Position numbers and translations under genes: made by a program
Assembly (NCBI GenBank): GCA_003254885.1
Contig: QANT01001080.1
Coordinates: 62,001-126,000, forward strand
Direction: 5' to 3'
DNA: 64,000 bases
Source of the DNA: Purshia tridentata
Lineage: Eukaryota; Streptophyta; Magnoliopsida; Rosales; Rosaceae
The notes under the pieces: generated by a model
Database searches by the model: none
Seen by the model: the letters and a program-made list of their open reading frames with translations, nothing else
What the model was told of the DNA's origin: nothing
Part shown: positions 1-11,289 of the stretch, one piece after another
Layout: each line of letters begins with the position of its first letter
Numbering within the stretch: the first letter of the stretch is position 1

Positions 1-729
1 TCCTACCGAAAGTTCGGCAGCATCTCCTTTGTAAAAAGCCCTACCCAAAAATGAGATATGCCATGTTAAAACTCAACAATAACCAAAGAATCTCAAAAAA
101 TAATCTCTTAACAAAAAAAATAGTCAAAATAACAACCCAACCCAAATGGTCACCTCAAAGTGATCTCAGAGCATATCTAAAGGAATGACATCATTTGAGA
201 GAAATGAATAATTGAAATAAATATGTGAAACTATGCCTACATAGTCTCGGATGTCAGAAGATGAAAAAGTGGCTTGACGCTCAAGTGGCACGAACGGGAT
301 CCTCGTCACCTGGGGGAGAACATTTAAAATACAAAACTATGAGATAAAACTCAGTAAGTGGACAAAAAATAATTTAAACAATCCTTTTTCAACATAAGTA
401 TATTAATATAGAATTTCTCTTTCGAATTCCCCAGTTTTAAAACCAATTCGCAAAAAATCATAAGATCAAAACCATAAATCCCGGGTCCCACCCGTCATAA
501 GTCCAAAACCTTCATGATTTACAAAGTTTAATTTCAGAAAAAAAAAAACTAAATATGCAAATACGGTTTCAAATATTTACAAGAGTTAAAACCTTTATGA
601 TAAGTAGTAGCAGCAGCACAAGACATTTACCAGTATATTAAAATACTTAAAACTCTCACTATAGTACCCATAAAATCTCTATCAATACGTACACGTGTGC
701 CAAGTACGTGTACATAGATATGGCTAACC

Positions 730-870
730 TTTATCAATACGCGAACACACAATGATTCACATAGATTCCAACTTTATCAGTACGCGAACACACAATGATT
801 CACATAGATCCCAACTTTATCAATACGCAAACACACAATGGTTTGCATAGATTCCAACTTTATCAACAAG
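730..870. repeat. 43-bp minisatellite in E1
   Basis: Three copies plus a partial fourth of a 43-base unit start with TTTATCAATACGC at 730, 773, 816 and 859. The unit is unrelated to the minisatellites in the other LTR-R copies, but lies at the same place, immediately before the hairpin block. Confidence 0.85.
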
Positions 871-896
871 CGCGTAGATAGTGCACCAGGACACAC

Positions 897-938
897 GGCC
901 CAAAGCCTATATGTGTGAACCGATGGGTCCCAAAGACC
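897..938. other. Twin CCAAA-loop stem-loops, E1
   Basis: Two perfect short stem-loops share the loop CCAAA: GGC/GCC at 897-907 and GGTC/GACC at 926-938, with 18 bases between them. The same pair, with the same spacing, occurs in three other LTR-R copies. Confidence 0.7.
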
Positions 939-2166
939 TATAACCAGCCATTTACCCCCGAGTACTGTCCAGTGGTTTAAAAAAATCCATAAACCAATAT
1001 TCTCATAAACATATTACATATAAAATCTCAAAATATCACAAGATAAACATTGCGAATAAAATAATTATTCAATCAATCCAATTTCAATCGATACTTAAAC
1101 AAATTCAAATAATTTTAAAACATTTAAAAGACAACTTTGAAATAAAAAATCCACTCACAAACTTGGTAAGCAAAACGTAAGCCTCGCCGATCACCAAACT
1201 AACAGCTAAGACTTAAAAAGTCACCTGAAAACACTTCCGATCGTCCTTTAAAAACACGTAAGGTCCAAATTGGTTCCCAAAAGCCTTAAAATAAGGAAAA
1301 GAACATTTTTTGATCACTGACCGGTCCAGCATTGCCGCACGTGGCGGCGCCGGCGGTGGTCAACGGCGGCAGCCACCGGAAAGTTGACTTTTTCAGTGAC
1401 CAACCTAGAAAATATAATTGACCATACCCAATTGATGGGCTCGATGAGAGGAACAACTTTGTCAACTGGGCTGAGTCCAAAAAGTGGCCGAAAGTGGCCG
1501 GAAAACCCCAATTTCAGTTTGAAATTTCTGTCTCCGATCTGAAAATTCAAACCTATACAAAAAATTACAAATCATACATGATTGGAAAGCTTGAAGTGTG
1601 AGGATTTCATAAAGGTAAGAATTGAATCAAACCGAGGTCAGATGAAGCGGGAATTTGGATTTGAAACTCACGGTAGCCGAAAATTTCAAGGCTCGATTCG
1701 TCGTCTACATTTGTTTGATTAGGACGATTTATATATTGATGGAAAGAAAACGAAGAGATGAACAAAATTTGATAACTTGAAATCCAATAGATACTGCACG
1801 CGCCTCCACTCGCGGCCGGAAGGTGCGACGGTGATTCTAATCGCCCAAACACTGTTCACGTGAAAATTTGTGAAATTTTGATTTTTTTTTTAAAAATGAA
1901 ATTATTTTCCTATTTATATTTTCCCTTCCAAATTTTAAACGTCCATAACTCTTAAATCGTAAGTCCAAATTACGAGCCGTTTCTTCCTACGCGCTCGTGA
2001 GGTCGAGCTCTACGCAACCATATAAAAATTTGGGTCAAAACACTCTTTTAAAAAATATACGTCCCTTGCAAAACCAAAACTTTCCTAAGTGAGGGCAAAT
2101 TGGTAAATTCACCTCAAAGACTTTAAATGATGATCCAATAAGGAAAAGTAGAGATGGGTCGTAACA

Positions 2167-3494
2167 CCCTATTCCCCCAAATATCAAAGTTCAACCCGGC
2201 CTAGCAAGAGAAATTAGAATATCTTCAAATTGAACTCACCTAATCTTATCTCGTCCTCTTTTCTTTCTCTCTCATCCTAGCCACATGTGTTAAACATAGA
2301 GAGGCGCGAGGTATCTGCTCCCCATTACCATAGGCCACACATCACAACCACTTTCACTCGCTCAATTTCGAAATCATCTCTCACCATACAAAGAAAACCC
2401 TTATTCCATCATTCATGCCATTATCCCATCTCAAAAACACACATCTCATCTTTCATCTTCCAAAACCCTAGCCTCTTCTCATCTCTCTCCATCATTTCTT
2501 TTCTCCATCTTTCCTCCATCAACTCTTCCTCTCCAAAAAGCCAAACACCATCACAAAACGTCTCATCTCACCATATTCACTACTATTCTTGCAATAGGAG
2601 CTTGGAGACACTTGAGATAAGAAGCTACTTTGGGCATTCTTAGAGGAGTGACACCCCTCGAGAGCTTGGCTTCAACATCTAGAGTTTTCTATTTCCCTCT
2701 TGTTTCCATTTATTTCAATTTGTGATGTTGATTGTTACTTTTATGGATAGTGAGTAGTTTCTTGATTTGAGGTTAGGGATGTAGCCTTAGCCTAACCATA
2801 TAATGAACACATATTTTTGTAATATAAATATATTTTTGGATATATATGCCCTTATGCTAGTTTAATGATTATAACTTGTATGTATGAATTTACCACTTGT
2901 GTATATAAGGAATGTTGTCATGTAGAAATTAGAGATTGGTAACCTTTAGTTTGTAAAGCATGTTACAATTGTTTTAATTGGTTGGATTTCTCATCCTCAG
3001 AACTTTATGAATCTTCGATAGTTAGCTATCACCTTGGTTGGGATAGTTGATAACTCAAAAGTGGATGTGCCTTAATTCACCTTGGCTGGGGCTTAAGAGG
3101 GAATCTAATATATCTAATTTGACATAATCACTCATTGCATTTTTGTTACATAGAAGGGTTAGTGTGAACCTCAAAACCTCAAATCTTTTATCATTATTAA
3201 TTTAATTTGTACTTGAATTTGCTTGCTTCCCATTTTAAATTAGTTTGTCTTTAATTTTAGTGTTACTTGTTATCACTCAATCAACCAACAACTAAACACT
3301 ACTCATTTGTGCATATCATAATGCTTAGTTGTGGCTTTGCATAGTACATAGTAGCTTCTTGTTACTTTTTTACCCTACAATCAATCTAGCTTGTGGTTAA
3401 AGTCCCAATCCAGTCTCTTAGGTAAGACAACTCTCAACTTCCCAATTCATACTAAAAACTTGACAACCTTGCACTTGAGGTAGAGAAATCAACA
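2167..3494 (+). repeat. Gypsy-A LTR fragment, plus orientation
   Basis: From about 2215 to 3494 the sequence matches, in reverse complement, the LTR at 42433-49068. Shared parts include the TCTCACCATACAA and CACACATCTCATC leader segments and the end TTGAGGTAGAGAAATCAACA. It finishes with CA at 3494 like the other copy. Its 5' part is lost at the junction with E1. A short reading frame at 2287-2643 is low-complexity LTR leader and not a gene. No primer site or gag follows, so this is a truncated or solo LTR. Confidence 0.7.
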
Positions 3495-4045
3495 ATAATT
3501 GCCTCGTCGTACTCTCGCTCTTCTAAAGGTTATAAACTTCCCTTTCTCCAACTCAAGCCTTTAAAATATGTTCTAACACCTTCTCGGTATAAGTCTAAAA
3601 ATCACTCACAGAAACCTCAAGAACAGAATATCATGGCTGGGTTTAGTTCAAGTGTCGTTTTGTTATTCAAAAATGACGAAATAACAACCAAAATGAGGTT
3701 TCATAAACCCGAACCATTTCCAACCAAAGGAATGTTAGTAACCCACTTAACTAGAGTCTAATGAGGTTTCATAAACCCGAACCATTTCCAACCAAAGCAA
3801 TGTTAGTAACCCACTTAACTAGAGTCTAATTTTCACGTTAAATCTGACAATTAGTGGCCGGGAGATTCGTACGATCACCATCACCACTCAAAGTTTCGTT
3901 TTCTATCTCAAAAATCATAATTTCTCCAAACATCTTCAAACTAACCAATAAATACACCAATCAATTGTTCCTAGAGGTGAGAATTGTTTCACAATTGCAT
4001 AAAACCATTAAGAATTCCTATAATTTCAAGGAATCTTAGATTAGG
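3495..4045. repeat. Older fragment of the LTR-R family
   Basis: No gene is seen here. Stretches around 3845-4030 (GTGGCCGGGAGATTCG and the CTAGAGGTGAGAATTG region) resemble the second half of the LTR-R copies near 5970 and 32870. The rest is AT-rich and unassigned. Confidence 0.4.
3692..3829. repeat. 69-bp tandem duplication
   Basis: Two nearly identical 69-base copies begin AATGAGGTTTCATAAACC at 3692 and 3761, and differ at one visible base (AAAGGAATG versus AAAGCAATG). It is a recent local duplication within the LTR fragment. Confidence 0.9.
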
Positions 4046-4735
4046 TGACACGACCCTCCCCGAATTCCACCCTGGAACTCGAAGTGATCCGTGGCATCCA
4101 ATATCAAGGAAAATCCTACTGAAATTTCGGCAGAACCTCCCCTGAAATTGGGCGAACCCTTTCTCCAAAGACCTGCAAGGAAAACACTTCTAAGTACCAC
4201 AGCTCCTCTACCACAATCCAAAGGGTCTCCGACCCAAATTTCAAAGCCAATTAATTAAGTTTTTCACTAAGTTACAGAGCGGTGCTACAAACTTTACTAT
4301 AGAAAATGAAATACAAAGAAAACGAATTCCTACTGCTTCACAACTTTATAATAGTGCCTCGACGCTTTTGGCTCGACCGTTCCACCGCTACAACCTGGGG
4401 GGGAATTAAAATAACAACAAAGATAAAACTAATGAGACGACTCAGTGAGTAGACATAAATCAAAATAAATATTAATAAACCTTTACTTTCAAGTTTCTTA
4501 GAATTTCGTAACCTTTCTTTGAAATCCCCCAGTTTTAAAATCACTTTCATAAAATCCACAGGTGTCTCTATATAAAATAATATTTTAAAATCCATTTCGA
4601 GATTATTTGAAAATCATCAAAATTAATCAAACTGACCATCATGAAATCCGAACTGAAAATTCATAATCTTTAAAAACTTTGCTTACGAAATCAATATAAC
4701 GATAAACACGCTCACCCAAACAGTTACCCACCGAA

Positions 4736-4921
4736 CCTGCTGTACATGCGCAGGGCCCACGACCTGCCGTACGCATGCAGGGCCAATAATCCTGCCATAC
4801 ATGCGCAGGGCCTACGACCTGCCATACGCATGCAGGGCCAATATCCTGCCGTACATGTGTAGAGCCAGGGTCTGTCATACACATGCAGGGCCAATATCCT
4901 GCCGTACGTGCACGCAGGGCC
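4736..4921. repeat. 30-bp minisatellite of self-complementary units, E2
   Basis: There are about seven units with a period near 30. Most contain CCTGC, then a short spacer such as CGTACAT, then GCAGG, so most units can fold on themselves. GCATGC and GTAC palindromes recur in the spacers. The last unit runs directly into the CCAAA stem-loop block. Confidence 0.85.
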
Positions 4922-4993
4922 GCCCCCAAAGGGCAAGGTATCCCGACACACGGCCCAAAGCCTATGTGTGTGCCGTGATGGGTCCCAAAGACC
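4922..4993. other. Triple CCAAA-loop stem-loop block, E2
   Basis: Three stem-loops all have the loop CCAAA but different stems: GCCC/GGGC at 4922-4934, GGC/GCC at 4952-4962 and GGTC/GACC at 4981-4993. Start-to-start spacing is 30 and 29 bases, in phase with the preceding minisatellite. Confidence 0.75.
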
Positions 4994-6712
4994 TATATAA
5001 CCTGAAATTCTGAAGGGTACTGCAAAGGGTGGTTTGAAAATCTTTTTCCCATAAATCTCTTTTCGCCCTTAAAACACATAACTTTTCCAAAACTGGGAAA
5101 TCATTAACCAACAACTATAAGTTGATCATCTGAAGGGTACTGCGAAGGGTGGTTCGAAAATCCTTTTCCCCATAAAGTTCTTTTCGCCCGTAAAAACATA
5201 AAAACTTTCTAATATTGTGAAATCATTATAAAATCCCTTTTTCAATAACCAAAACCATAATATTTCACGATACAAATAACCACATATGTTTACTTTAAGA
5301 AATCATAATGTTTCCAAGTACGTCAAATCCATTTCCATACTCAAGAATCGAATATTATTTCTCGATTAATAAACTCAATTAAAACTCAAATATAAATACG
5401 AATTAAATCATGAAATTGGTAAAGAACTTATAAACAAAGTTTAAGAAACGAAGTCCACTCACAGAGATAGCCTAGCCTTGGTCTCCGAATGGATCGTCCT
5501 TGGACTCGGGAACGTCGCCTAACACGAGAACGACAATACGTTAGAATACTATCTCAAATAATAACTGAAAAACTAGAAAGTGTAAGTTCTAGGCCTTTCA
5601 CTCCATAATCCTAAATTTCAATTTATAAACCAACTTATTTTCCGTCTCGACTCAAAACCCAATGCCACTAGCTTATTTTTTATGCGGTAATTTCCTCCCA
5701 AACAACCTTCATAACTACACAACTCAACCGAGGGTCGTTTGACGACTGTTTCGGTGTCCAAAAGTTTCTAATTCGATCTAATTTAGAGTTTCTATAAACT
5801 CAAACAACTTCTAGGCACCCAAAATCAATAACTCACTAACAAAAGGCCTCAATTTCGTGATAATTAGAAGAAAAGACAGCTGGGTGGTCGGACTCACCGC
5901 CCTCGCCGCCCAAACTGGTGGCACCCAGCCCACAAATCAGAAATTCATCAATTTTTCACACAACTTCCAATTCTAAACCTCAATTAAAGGTCCATAGGGT
6001 TAAGAATTATCTAGAAATCCGTTAGAAACACTCCTCATAATCAAAATCCAAGCTTACCCGAAATGGGCATGAACCCCCAAAATCTCCCACTTCCAAATTT
6101 CTTCAATTTTCTCAATTCCATTCCACCAATCGAGTTCTAATGCACCTTATATTCGTGTCTTACCCCTCAAATGCACAAATCAACTAACAATATCACTTAA
6201 TCAAGTCCAACCCGAAATGGGTCTCCAACCCCCAAAGTTTCAGTCCTATAAAATACTTGAAATTGAATAACCAAATTAGTGGGAAAAGAAAGCCCATACC
6301 TAGTGGAGAAAAACCCACCAAAAACTTTGAAGATTGGAGCTTGGAGGAGGCCGAAACCAAGGGAGGAAGATCAGCGGACCTGCTTGAGTCAGCAACAGTG
6401 CGAAGCCTCTACAAGTTTCAATACTCAACGAATCAATCTGATTTGTGGAGGGTAGAAACTAGACACATAAAGGAACATTTCTCTAGTTTTGAGTTTTCTC
6501 ATTTGGAGCTCAGAAATGGGTCGTATTTCACTCACAAAGAGGAACAGAGGACTGAAAGTGAGAGAACACTCGAGAAAGAAGGAAAAGAGAGAAAAATATA
6601 AAGAGGTATGCGTGAGAGTGGAGAGAGACAGAGAGTCTAGAAGAATCTGGACTTTTGATTTCTAAATCCCATCTTTGCAAAATTACAAGTTTGCCACTCG
6701 CTTCCCACATTC

Positions 6713-6945
6713 GTAACTTCCAAACCGTAGCTCCGATGGACGCATGCCTCGTGTCTACGAACTCGTGAAGTCGAGCTCTACGCAACCATATCAAAGTCAA
6801 CTCTAAACTCCAAATAATTTAAAAAGTCAACCTTGAGCTCTTTTATCACGTTCATAACTTTTTAACCGTAACTCTAAATAACCCATGCCGCGTGTCAATG
6901 AACTCGTGAGCTCAAGACCTTCCTAACGGACCCAAAGTCAAAGCT
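6713..6945. repeat. Duplicated block near the E2 terminus
   Basis: Two diverged versions of one segment of about 100 bp lie 135 bp apart. Both have AACCGTA, CATGC, a run around GAACTCGTGA, then AAAGTCAA. The same doublet is present in E4 (33675-33905), and a single version is present in E1, E3 and E5. On the inferred minus orientation this lies in U3, so it may be a duplicated promoter module. Confidence 0.55.
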
Positions 6946-7016
6946 AAAATCTTACTAGAATCGAAAGTCAACATTGGGCCCTATAATAGTGTACTTAAAA
7001 GGTACGGGTCGTTACA

Positions 7017-10000
7017 CTTATCCACATGCATTGATTGCCCACGTTCAACCTACTGTTCATGGGGTGACGCTGAAAACCAGAATGAAGATGACGATACTCT
7101 CAATGAAGAGTTTGAGAATTATGAGAGATTGATGAATGAAACCAAGTGAGAATTGTACTACACCTGCCAGCATTGTGCTGGTGGGCAACCTATGTCAGTG
7201 CTGAATGTCGTCATGGAGTTGATTCATTGGAAAGTGATGTTTGGTGATTTGAACCCAAATTATGATCATTTGATGGGAATTGTGAAACGGATGCTTTTAC
7301 AGGACAATCTCTTGCTCGAAACTTATTATCAGTCGAAGAAAGTGTTGAAAGGGCTCGGGTTGGGGTATGAAAAGATTTATGCTTGCAAGCATGATTGTGC
7401 TCTATTTTACAAAGAACACGAAGTAAAGGATAAACGCACAGTGTGCAATGAATCGAGATATTAGAGCAGTTTTGATAATAGGAAGAAGAAGATTTTGTAT
7501 AAGATGTTGCAATATTTTCTACTAAAGCCAATATTGCAACAGTTGTACATGTCGATGCATACGGCCAGTAACATGAGATGTTATAAAGATAAGCGGGTTA
7601 ATAATGATGTGAAGAGACATCCCGCAGACAGAAGAGCATGGAAGGCGTTTGACAGCATGTATCCCAATTTTGCAGCAATCCAAGAAATGTGATGTTGTGA
7701 CTTGCCATCGATGGATTTAATCCAAATGAAAACATGATCACATCTCACAACACTTGGTCGATGGTCATGGTTCCTTACAATTTGCCTCTTTGACGGTGCA
7801 TGAAGAAAGAATGCACAATGATGACTCTATTAATTCCTGGGCCGTAATCCTTCGGAAAGGAGATAGATGTTTATTTGTGGCTCTTGGTTGACAAACTAAA
7901 AGACCTGTGGCAAAATGGTGTGCGCACATTTGATAAGTCGATCAACCGAATGTTGACAATGCGTGCAGCAGTGATGTGGACAATTAATCACTTCCCGGCT
8001 TACAGGAATCTATCAGGCTAGTACACAAAAGGTTATTTGGCTTGTCCAGTTTGTATGCAAGACACCTATTCAGCTAGGCACGGTGGGAAGATTTGCTATA
8101 TGGGCCATCGCCGAAGGTTGCGTTAGGATCATCCCTGGCGTAATATCGAGGAGGCTTTTGACAGGAAAAAAGAAAAGACTGGCCGACCTCGCAAACTATC
8201 AGGCGAGGACATATTGAGGTAGTTAAAAACCCTCTAGTTTGGTCAAATTGGCAAACACATTTATAACGAGAGCGGAATCTGTCGAGGTCACCAGCACATC
8301 TGAATTGGACGAACAAGTCGATATTTATGTGATGCACATTGAGAAGAACGTGTGTGAACGTGTGATTGGGACCATCCTGGTCATCGACCGAAAAACTAAG
8401 GATACAGTCAAGGCACGAGCAGGTTTGGAAGAAATGGGAATCAGAAAACACCTATGGTTACAAAAGAAGGGTGACAAGTATGTGAAGAATCATCCACTTT
8501 TTACAATGAAGCTCGAGCCAAAGAAAGAGTTCTTTAAGTTTCTTGCGTCTGTCAAATTTTCAGATGGATACGAAGCCAACATCTTGCGAAGTGTGAAAAT
8601 CAACCAAGGCAAGATTTTGGGATTGAAGAGTCATGATTGCACGTCTTATTACAGTGGCTTCTTCCGGTCATAATTTACAAATGTTTGCCAAAAGATGTGG
8701 TGGATGCGATTATGATGTTGTTGATACTCTTTCGGCAAATTTGTGCTAAAACCCTGCGTGTGTCGAACGTGGATGAATTGAAAGATGAGGTTGTGCACAT
8801 CCTATGCATGTTTGAGCAAATTTTCTTACATGTATTCTTTGATATAATAATTCACTTGTTGATACATTTACCGGCAAAGGTAACTCTAGCTGGGCCAGTC
8901 AACTATTAATGGATGTACCCGATCAAAAGGTAAAAGTTCATAAATCCTTTTCCTAAGTTCCTTTAATTTTATCCTTGCGTCCTCCTCAATATTAATTAAA
9001 ATTATTATCTCATTGTGTACTTCTAATTTACAGAATGCTTGGCATGTACAAAAGGTACTTGCGAAACATGGCACACCCTTAGGGCTCCATAGCGGAGAAA
9101 TACATTGCAAACGAGTCTTTGACTTTTTGTGCAGTATATCTCCACCATGTTGAGACTGCATTCAATCGGCCCTAATGCAACGACGATGGTGGTGAATGAG
9201 ATGCGTCACTTTCGATATTTTCTTAAAGTACACGACCGTTTGGCAAAAACCCTGTATTTGAATTCTTAGAAATTGACATACACCGGTTCATACTGAATAA
9301 CTGCGAAGAAGTCATGCGATTTTTCAAAGGGCGTGAGGATGCAATGAAATGCCTTTATCCTTCAAAATATGAGAAAAAACACAAAGATTTGTTTTCGGGA
9401 TAGGGAACATGTAAGTAATTTTTGATTGTCAATGATTGTTTGTGATAAATTTCGTAATATACTTAACCACATTGTACTTTAACATATGCGAAAGCTGAGG
9501 GATGATAAATCACCTTTGTACAACAACAAGTTAATGAAGTTGGCTGTGGGCGTCATCTGTGTTGAAACCTACTCCGGTTGTATTGTAAATGGTGTTATGT
9601 TTTTGGCTGAGGTTTGGGATGACAAGTTGACCACTCAAAATAGTGGGGTTTGTGTCTTGGAAAACTAGGATGACAATGAATAAGACTTCTATGGCAGGCT
9701 AAAAAGTATCCATCAAGTGTTGTACAAAGACTTTTTGGAAGTTATGTTGTTTAAGTGTCATTGGTCCGACCCTTCTAAAAATGGCAGTATTAAATGCGAT
9801 TATGACTTAACATTTGTGAACACTAGCATTTGGTTGTTTGAGCATGATCCCTATATTTTTGCCATTATGGCGAAACCAGTATTTTATATGGATGATCGGA
9901 AGGAAGGTGGGGATTGAAAAGTAGCCTTAATGATTCAAGATCAAAATATATGGGATGTTCTTGAGAAGGAAGATGATGGTGATGCGACATATCAAGAAGA

Positions 10001-10020
10001 TTAATCTTTGAACGTATGTA
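7017..10020 (+). pseudogene. CACTA (En/Spm) TNP2-type transposase, decayed
   Basis: TNP2 is the CACTA transposase that acts on element ends in the nucleus. Reading in several frames gives an ordered series of family signatures. At 7270-7460 is the LGLGYEKIYACKHDCALFY region. At 7560-8060 come the DGFNP-like, LVPYNLP-like and LACPVC-like pieces. At 8330-8640 are VMHIEKNVCERVIGTIL, EEMGIRKHL and LGLKSHDC, and at 8860-8930 AGPVNY and MYPI. At 9486-9920 is a C-terminal region with YSGCIVNG, TQNSGV and VFYMDD (DUF4216-like). A GT-AG intron is visible at about 8931-9033, at the position where the coding sequence continues. Many stops and frameshifts show it is dead. The N-terminal domain is missing where E2 abuts it at 7016. 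Confidence 0.85.
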
Positions 10021-10285
10021 ATCAATTAAACATTGCTCACGACAATGTCATCATACAACAAGTTGAGATTGATGCCATATCAATTGATCTAATGCATCTT
10101 TCTTGAATCGACCTCTTTAACTTCCTCGATGACAACGATGATGATCTCGAGGATAATGTTGACTCAAATAATGGTCTCGAGGATGAAGATGATGATGATA
10201 GTAACTCTAGTGATGATGATTACGTAGCTTAGTGAGTCATTACTTTGCACTTTTTGGTTTGTAAAATTGTTTTTTTTCGTTAATG

Positions 10286-11140
10286 GTAAGATATATATAT
10301 ATACAGGGAGGCTACACTGTGGGAATCCCACAAATTTCTAGTTTGTGGGATCCTCCCTTGTGGGGCCCACACGAGTTGTTTTGTATTGATCTGAACCGTT
10401 CATTTTTTACTAATAGATTATCTTTGCAAAAAATTAGCCAAATCCGAAGCCATTTGCCTATTTAACTTTGACCAAACACATGATTGAACCAAATATTTTT
10501 TATGAAACCGTCTACTTTTTCAGGCCGGATCACAGTTCCTAGAGATTAACAAGTACAGGGAGGTGTATGTCCGACCGGGGCATGATGTCACCAAGGCTAA
10601 GCACGTTAGTTTTTAATTTTTTAAATTAATCCACAAACTCTTATATATATATAGAGACACACTTAATGTCCTAATTTCTAACTTTCCTCTAACTTAATTT
10701 GAAGGACGCTATGCTGGTCGAGAAGGCCAATTATCTGAGGAGTTGGCGAGGGCCTATGGAGTTGATCGTACTGGAGCTCGAAGTTGGCGTCCGTATTGTG
10801 TCTAGTGCCCATGGTCTTTGGCCCAACCTGGAGGCGAGGGGATGTGGGTGGGGTACGTTACTGGAACTCGAGGGCAGGTCAACTTCCACTCAGCATTCTG
10901 CAGAGATGGCATCTTTGTCTCAGCGAGTGCAGGAGTTGTCAGGCCAGTTACAAGCATCACGAGAGGAGCATTAAGGGAGGAAGGATGAGATGCAACAGCA
11001 GCTTGAGCATGATCTGACACAAAGGATGGGGTAGCAGGTGCAACAAGTATTGCAGCAGCAGAGGGAAAAGCATGAGTGTTATCTTGGCCTAACTGTACCT
11101 GCCGTGGGAGCCCTTTCACGGTGATGATGGAGTATAGGGT
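10286..11140 (+). pseudogene. TNPA-like second CACTA gene, 3' part
   Basis: Downstream of TNP2 lies the remnant of a second gene, as expected in two-gene CACTA elements. A possible intron runs from GTAAG at 10286 to CAG at 10523. The next coding piece includes INKYREVYVRPGHD, then another intron, then an exon from about 10705 ending in a glutamine-rich, probably coiled-coil tail (SLSQRVQELSGQLQASREEH). The arrangement fits the plant transposase family represented by Pfam PF03004, but the match is made by eye and the frame is broken after 10972. A TNPA-type protein would bind subterminal repeats such as those that follow at 11290. Confidence 0.5.
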
Positions 11141-11289
11141 ACCTTGATCATTATGTTTTTCATACTACATGTATGTGGATCGATATATTATGAATTATGG
11201 ATTGTGAATTCTGTATTTGTAGATTTCAACCATATTTGTTGCGGTTCGTATTTAATTTTAAATTAATTATGGGTATGGATGAACCAACA

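Larger units (their letters stand above)
1..2166 (-). mobile_element. LTR-R copy E1, long LTR cut by the window start
   Basis: This is the bulk of a long LTR whose left end lies just outside the window. The first bases (a CCGAAAGTTCGGCAG motif) match a segment about 80 bases inside the intact copy at 4046. It ends GGGTCGTAACA at 2166, the family terminus. The minus orientation is inferred from a TATAAATA-type box on the minus strand near 1909-1918 and from the TGTTACGACCC-like end that reads as a 5' terminus on that strand. It shares the tandem-repeat slot, the CCAAA-loop hairpins and the CTCGTGAGGTCGAGCTCTACG block with the other copies, but is otherwise well diverged. No internal coding region is seen, so it is probably a solo LTR. 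The target duplication cannot be tested. Confidence 0.7.
4046..7016 (-). mobile_element. LTR-R copy E2, 2971 bp
   Basis: The element runs from TGACACGACCC to GGGTCGTTACA, so its ends are short inverted repeats with TG and CA termini, as in an LTR. It has no gag or pol, so it is called a solo LTR. It carries the 30-bp hairpin minisatellite, three CCAAA-loop stem-loops and, near its right end, two tandem versions of the block containing GAACTCGTGA. The five bases on either side (TTAGG and CTTAT) do not match, and only the right flank is CACTA transposase, which suggests a rearranged copy. A frame at 6257-6601 lies in the purine-rich core and shows no known domain. Confidence 0.75.

Noticed and set aside
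4736-4921. Possible CRISPR-like array of short repeats
   Set aside because: The units are contiguous minisatellite copies without unique spacers, and the sequence is plant nuclear DNA.
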